The notes beneath the pieces were generated by a model. It did not search any database and was not told the DNA's origin. It saw only the letters and a list, made by a program, of their open reading frames with translations. A stretch of 64,000 nucleotides of DNA from JBCBGF01 sp038526915 (GTDB lineage Bacteria; Pseudomonadota; Alphaproteobacteria; Rhodobacterales; Rhodobacteraceae): contig JBCBGF010000002.1 in NCBI GenBank assembly GCA_038526915.1, positions 248,001 to 312,000 on the forward strand. Reading direction: 5' to 3'. Made by a program: the position numbers and the translations under genes. Shown here in pieces: positions 60,609 to 64,000 of this stretch (positions are counted from its first letter, which is position 1; the number at the start of each line of letters is the position of its first letter).

Positions 60609-61976
60609 TTACATCAACTTACGGCGGCGTGTCACGCGAATATCGAGGTCGGTGATCTTCTTGCGGAGTGTATTTCGGTTGATGCCCAGCAGATCCGCAC
60701 ATTTCGCCTGATTTCCGCCGGTTGCATCCAGTGCGATTTCGATCAGAGGCTGTTCAACCTCGCGCAGAATCCGCTGGTACAGCCCCGGCGGCGGCAGAAC
60801 CCCACCGTGCAGATCAAAGTATCGCCGCAGGTGCTTTCCGACCGAGACCGAAAGCTTTTCGCCGTCCCCACCGCCTGCAAGGGGCTCCATGGCGGGTTGA
60901 TTGCCCAGAACGAACTCCGCCTCAGACCGCCCGATATCCTCCTCAGCGCCGGTCACGACGAGGCGGCGCACGGTGTTTTCCAACTGGCGCACATTGCCAG
61001 GCCAGCTATAGGCGCGGATCAGGTCAAGCGCGCCTTGGTCGAACTGGCGCAGGGGCAGGCCCTCACGCTCGGCCCGTGCGAGGAAATGATCGGCAAGCAG
61101 CGGGATGTCATCCACACGTTCGCGCAGGGACGGCACGTTTACCGTCACCCCGCCCAGCCGGTAGAACAGATCCTGCCGGAAATCCCCGGCATCCATCTTG
61201 CGGGATAGATCCGCCTGGCTGGTCGCCATGATCCGCGGGGCGTTGTCGGTAAAGCTGTCGAGCATCCGAACGATCCGCGCCTGAGCGTCATTGTCCAGAT
61301 CACCCACTTCATCGAACAGGATCGATCCGCCCTTGGCCCGGCTAATGACCGTGGCCGGCCCTTCCATCGTGGCGAGGTCTGCGGCACCAGCCACGACATA
61401 GGGCAGCGTCCGACGGTCGCTGAGGTCATGGATGGCGCGTGCGATCAGGGACTTGCCCGTTCCACTTTCGCCCGTGATCAGAACGGGCAGGTCGGTGTTC
61501 ATCACGCGCGCCACCAAACGGTAAAGCGCCTGCATCGCCGGGGTCCGCCCGATCAGCGGCAGTTCGTCGGGACCCGGCGGTTCATCGGCAACTGGCCGCA
61601 CGGCCACCCGGCGTTTGACCTCAAGCGCCCGCGCCGCCCGCTTCATCAGATCGGGCAGATCAAAGGGCTTTGGCAGATAGTCAAACGCATCCGCCTCGGC
61701 CGCTTGGATCGCGGTCATGATCGTGTTCTGCGCGGAGATGACGATCACTGGCAGACCAGGTCGCTCATCCGCGATCAGGGGCAGTTTGTCCAAACCATTG
61801 CCGTCGGGCATGACGACATCAGAGATCACCAGATCCCCCTTCCCTTCCTCGACCCAGCGCATAAGCGTCACCAGGCTTGATGTCGCGTGCACTTTGCAGC
61901 CCGCGCGGGTCAAAGCCTGGGTCAAAACCGTGCGAATGGTGCGGTCGTCATCGGCAACAAGGACAGTTCCGTCCAT
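60609..61976 (-). CDS. ntrC: NtrC nitrogen regulator lacking the GAFTGA motif
   Basis: This 455-residue protein has receiver Asp53 (DLVISDVVMPDG), Walker A GESGTGKS (169-176), Walker B GGSILFDEVGDLD and an arginine finger region. The C-terminal Fis-type HTH is NQAKCADLLGINRNTLRKKI. In place of GAFTGA, residues about 197-215 read GAADLATMEGPATVISRAK, so the sigma-54 contact loop is missing. Rhodobacter capsulatus NtrC is known to lack it too and to work with sigma-70 polymerase. It lies two bases after ntrB. Confidence 0.96.
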   Translation of the reverse strand: MDGTVLVADDDRTIRTVLTQALTRAGCKVHATSSLVTLMRWVEEGKGDLVISDVVMPDGNGLDKLPLIADERPGLPVIVISAQNTIMTAIQAAEADAFDYLPKPFDLPDLMKRAARALEVKRRVAVRPVADEPPGPDELPLIGRTPAMQALYRLVARVMNTDLPVLITGESGTGKSLIARAIHDLSDRRTLPYVVAGAADLATMEGPATVISRAKGGSILFDEVGDLDNDAQARIVRMLDSFTDNAPRIMATSQADLSRKMDAGDFRQDLFYRLGGVTVNVPSLRERVDDIPLLADHFLARAEREGLPLRQFDQGALDLIRAYSWPGNVRQLENTVRRLVVTGAEEDIGRSEAEFVLGNQPAMEPLAGGGDGEKLSVSVGKHLRRYFDLHGGVLPPPGLYQRILREVEQPLIEIALDATGGNQAKCADLLGINRNTLRKKITDLDIRVTRRRKLM

Positions 61977-61978
61977 GG

Positions 61979-63055
61979 CTACTCTCCGTTTTCCTTGGGT
62001 GCGACGGGCAGCGAGATCCGAAAGATCGTGCGCCCGGGGACACTGTCGACGGAGATCCAGCCGTCATGGTCCGAAATGATCTTTGAAACGAGGGCCAGGC
62101 CCAGGCCGGTGCCGTTTTCGCGCCCGGACACAAAGGGCTCAAACGCTTCGCCTTCAATTTCCGGCGGCAGGCCCGGGCCGTCATCGATGATCTCGACCTG
62201 TAGGGGCAGCGTTGCGGTGCCGTCCTTGCGGCGCAAGCGCAGGGACATATCGTAGAAGGTGCGAATACGGATCACACCGCCGCCTTCGCCGGCCGCCTCA
62301 GCCGCATTCTTCAACAGGTTTTGGAACACCTGCAGCATCTGATCGCCATCGACATAGGTCGGCGGAAGCGACGGATCATAGGCCTCTTGAATGTCCATAT
62401 GGGCGGCGAAGCCCACGGTGGCCGTCTTGCGTGCCCGTTCCAGCAGGTCGTGGATGTTGATGGCTTTGCGTTCGGGCGGGCGCAGATTGCCGAACTGTTC
62501 CACCTGATCGAGAAGCGCCAGGATGCGGCGGGTTTCGGCAACGATGAGGTCCGTCATCTCCGCGTCTTCGCCCGACAGGTTCATGCTCAGAAGCTGGGCG
62601 GCACCGGTGATCCCAGCGAGCGGGTTCTTAATCTCATGCGCGAGCATCTCCGACATGCCGATGGCAGATTTCGCGGCGGCCTTCACCGATTGCGCGCGAC
62701 CCAGCCGGTCTGCCAACTGGCGCGGCTCCATCAGGATCAGCACAAAGCCCGGCATGGCAAGCATCGAGGCGACCTGCACATTACACTGCACCGGCTTACG
62801 CTGGCCTGACCCGACATCGACGTTGTTGATGAACAGCGAGGATTGATCGGTCCGCACCCGCTGGAACGCCTCATCCAGGGGGGCGTCGATCATGATCTTG
62901 TCAAAGACGGGGGAGCCTTTCAGCGACCGGGCCGAAGCGATCAAGAACCCCTCTGCCGCCGGGTTCACCTCGGCGATCATGCCACCGGGATCCAGCAAGA
63001 TAGCGGGCACGGGCAGCGATGCCCAGATCGCTTCGCCAAAGCTAACAGGCTTCAT
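61979..63055 (-). CDS. ntrB: NtrB nitrogen sensor histidine kinase
   Basis: This 358-residue soluble kinase has an N-terminal PAS domain (about 10-110, IWASLPVPAILLDPGGMIAEVN). The phospho-acceptor is His140 in MLAHEIKNPLAGITGAAQLL, and the ATP-binding domain shows LLKNAAEAAG, IIDDGPGLPPE and NGTGLGLALVSKI. It responds to PII protein and phosphorylates or dephosphorylates NtrC. The ATG overlaps the dusB stop as ATGA. Confidence 0.96.
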   Translation of the reverse strand: MKPVSFGEAIWASLPVPAILLDPGGMIAEVNPAAEGFLIASARSLKGSPVFDKIMIDAPLDEAFQRVRTDQSSLFINNVDVGSGQRKPVQCNVQVASMLAMPGFVLILMEPRQLADRLGRAQSVKAAAKSAIGMSEMLAHEIKNPLAGITGAAQLLSMNLSGEDAEMTDLIVAETRRILALLDQVEQFGNLRPPERKAINIHDLLERARKTATVGFAAHMDIQEAYDPSLPPTYVDGDQMLQVFQNLLKNAAEAAGEGGGVIRIRTFYDMSLRLRRKDGTATLPLQVEIIDDGPGLPPEIEGEAFEPFVSGRENGTGLGLALVSKIISDHDGWISVDSVPGRTIFRISLPVAPKENGE

Positions 63056-64000
63056 GCGGCCTCCGCCACGGAATCAAGGGCCGTCGGCAGCAGGCGCAGG
63101 ACATCGCGCGGGTTCTGGGTCGTCAGCACCAAGCGCCGCAGGGCCGAAGGCGTGCCCGCGCTATCCATGTACCAGCCCAGGTGTTTGCGGATCACTCGGG
63201 AGCCGAGGGACGTGCCGTAAAACGCCAGCGTTTCTTCGAAGTGCTGAGCGACCATCGCGACCAGATCGGCACCATGCGGAATATCCGGTGGCCGTGTTTC
63301 AAAGATCTCAGCGGCAATCTGAGCGGGCAACCAGGGCCTGCCCTGTGCGCCACGCCCCACCATCACGCCATCTGCGCCGGAGGCCTCAAGCGCTGCGCGC
63401 GCAGTGTCGACGCAAACGATGTCGCCGTTTGCGATGACCGGAATACTCACGGCGGATTTAACCGCACCGATCGCATGCCAGTCCGCTTTGCCTTTGTAGA
63501 ACTGGCACCGCGTACGCCCGTGGATCGTCACAAGGGCGATGCCCGCCGCTTCCGCCCTTTGCGCCAGGTCCACCGCGTTCAGGCAGTCATCGTCCCAGCC
63601 AAGCCGTGTCTTGAGCGTCACCGGCACATCGACCGCCGCGACCACCGCGTCGATCAAACGCAAGGCGTGATCGAGATCGCGTATCAACGCCGACCCCGAC
63701 AGGCCGCCAACCACCTTTTTCGCCGGACAACCCATGTTGATGTCGATGATCTGCGCCCCGTTTCCCGCCACCACGCGCGCGGCTTCCGCCAGCCAATGTG
63801 GATCGCGCCCGGCCAGTTGAACGGCCGTGTTCTCAACCCCGCATCCAAGCTCGGCGCGTTCGCGCACCCCGGGCTTGGCTTGCACCATTTCTTGGCTCGC
63901 CACCATTTCGGACACCACCCGGCCCGCACCAAAGCGGCTCACCAAACGACGGAACGGTAGATCGGTGATTCCGGCCATCGGGGCCAAGAATACCGGCGGG
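63052..64000 (-). CDS. dusB: tRNA-dihydrouridine synthase DusB (NifR3), 5' end beyond right edge
   Basis: The frame runs to the window edge, where it reads PPVFLAPMAGITDLPFRRLV, so the true start lies outside; the visible part is about 315 residues. FMN- and tRNA-binding features are INMGCPAKKV with the catalytic Cys, LKTRLGWDD, and VTIHGRTRCQFYKG. DusB reduces specific uridines in tRNA. The dusB(nifR3)-ntrB-ntrC order is a hallmark of Rhodobacter-type nitrogen regulation loci. Confidence 0.95.
   Translation of the reverse strand, partial: PPVFLAPMAGITDLPFRRLVSRFGAGRVVSEMVASQEMVQAKPGVRERAELGCGVENTAVQLAGRDPHWLAEAARVVAGNGAQIIDINMGCPAKKVVGGLSGSALIRDLDHALRLIDAVVAAVDVPVTLKTRLGWDDDCLNAVDLAQRAEAAGIALVTIHGRTRCQFYKGKADWHAIGAVKSAVSIPVIANGDIVCVDTARAALEASGADGVMVGRGAQGRPWLPAQIAAEIFETRPPDIPHGADLVAMVAQHFEETLAFYGTSLGSRVIRKHLGWYMDSAGTPSALRRLVLTTQNPRDVLRLLPTALDSVAEAA

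Noticed and set aside
1..64000. Mobile elements, CRISPR arrays, rRNA and tRNA genes
   Set aside because: I saw no transposase or integrase, no regularly spaced repeats beyond two copies, and no rRNA or tRNA-like sequence in any gap.

Overview
The window looks like a chromosomal core segment of a Roseobacter-group alphaproteobacterium (Rhodobacteraceae). It is GC-rich throughout. Several gene orders fit that family: dusB-ntrB-ntrC-ntrY-ntrX-trkA-trkH-hfq-hflX, an iscR-led SUF operon with extra genes between sufB and sufC, LpxI in place of LpxH, a eukaryote-like NADP isocitrate dehydrogenase and a class II DAHP synthase. I see no rRNA, tRNA, insertion sequence, prophage or CRISPR array, and no gene-free gap longer than about 260 bases.

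Layout. 1-6.97 kb: SUF Fe-S cluster operon on the minus strand (iscR, cysteine desulfurase, sufB, four accessory genes, sufC, sufD running off the left edge), with an Irr/ICE-like palindrome over the iscR promoter. 7.0-9.6 kb: alpha/beta hydrolase, HD phosphohydrolase and icd on the plus strand. 9.6-21.5 kb: a long minus-strand envelope cluster (pyrH, frr, uppS, cdsA, dxr, rseP, a 40-residue membrane protein, then bamA, skp, fabZ, lpxA, lpxI, lpxB) covering undecaprenyl phosphate, phospholipid, isoprenoid, outer-membrane assembly and lipid A synthesis. 21.6-30.1 kb: miaA, an AraC regulator and a peptide-type ABC importer (Tat-exported binding protein, two unusually long permeases, one fused ATPase). 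30.2-32.6 kb: two c-type cytochromes and lipA. 32.7-40.1 kb: complete phosphate regulon phoR-pstS-pstC-pstA-pstB-phoU-phoB with a clear Pho box before pstS. 40.3-49 kb: mixed housekeeping genes (PLP enzyme of sulfur metabolism, gamma carbonic anhydrase, gmk, yicC, a PAS protein, DAHP synthase, a GlxA-type regulator, a GNAT, a 3-hydroxyisobutyrate dehydrogenase family enzyme). 49-52.2 kb: penicillin acylase family protein and a lipoprotein. 52.2-64 kb: hflX, hfq, trkH, trkA, ntrX, ntrY, ntrC, ntrB and dusB (5' end beyond the right edge).

Points of most interest: an IscR without the three usual cluster cysteines; a four-gene block of unknown role inside the SUF operon; NtrC and NtrX that both lack the GAFTGA sigma-54 loop; a PhoR without membrane anchor; a pair of near-identical direct repeats 22 bp apart between the AraC gene and its presumed ABC target; and a 40-residue membrane protein with its own terminator downstream of rseP. 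I did not find one self-contained novel defence or biosynthetic system. The SUF accessory block is the best candidate for undescribed function.
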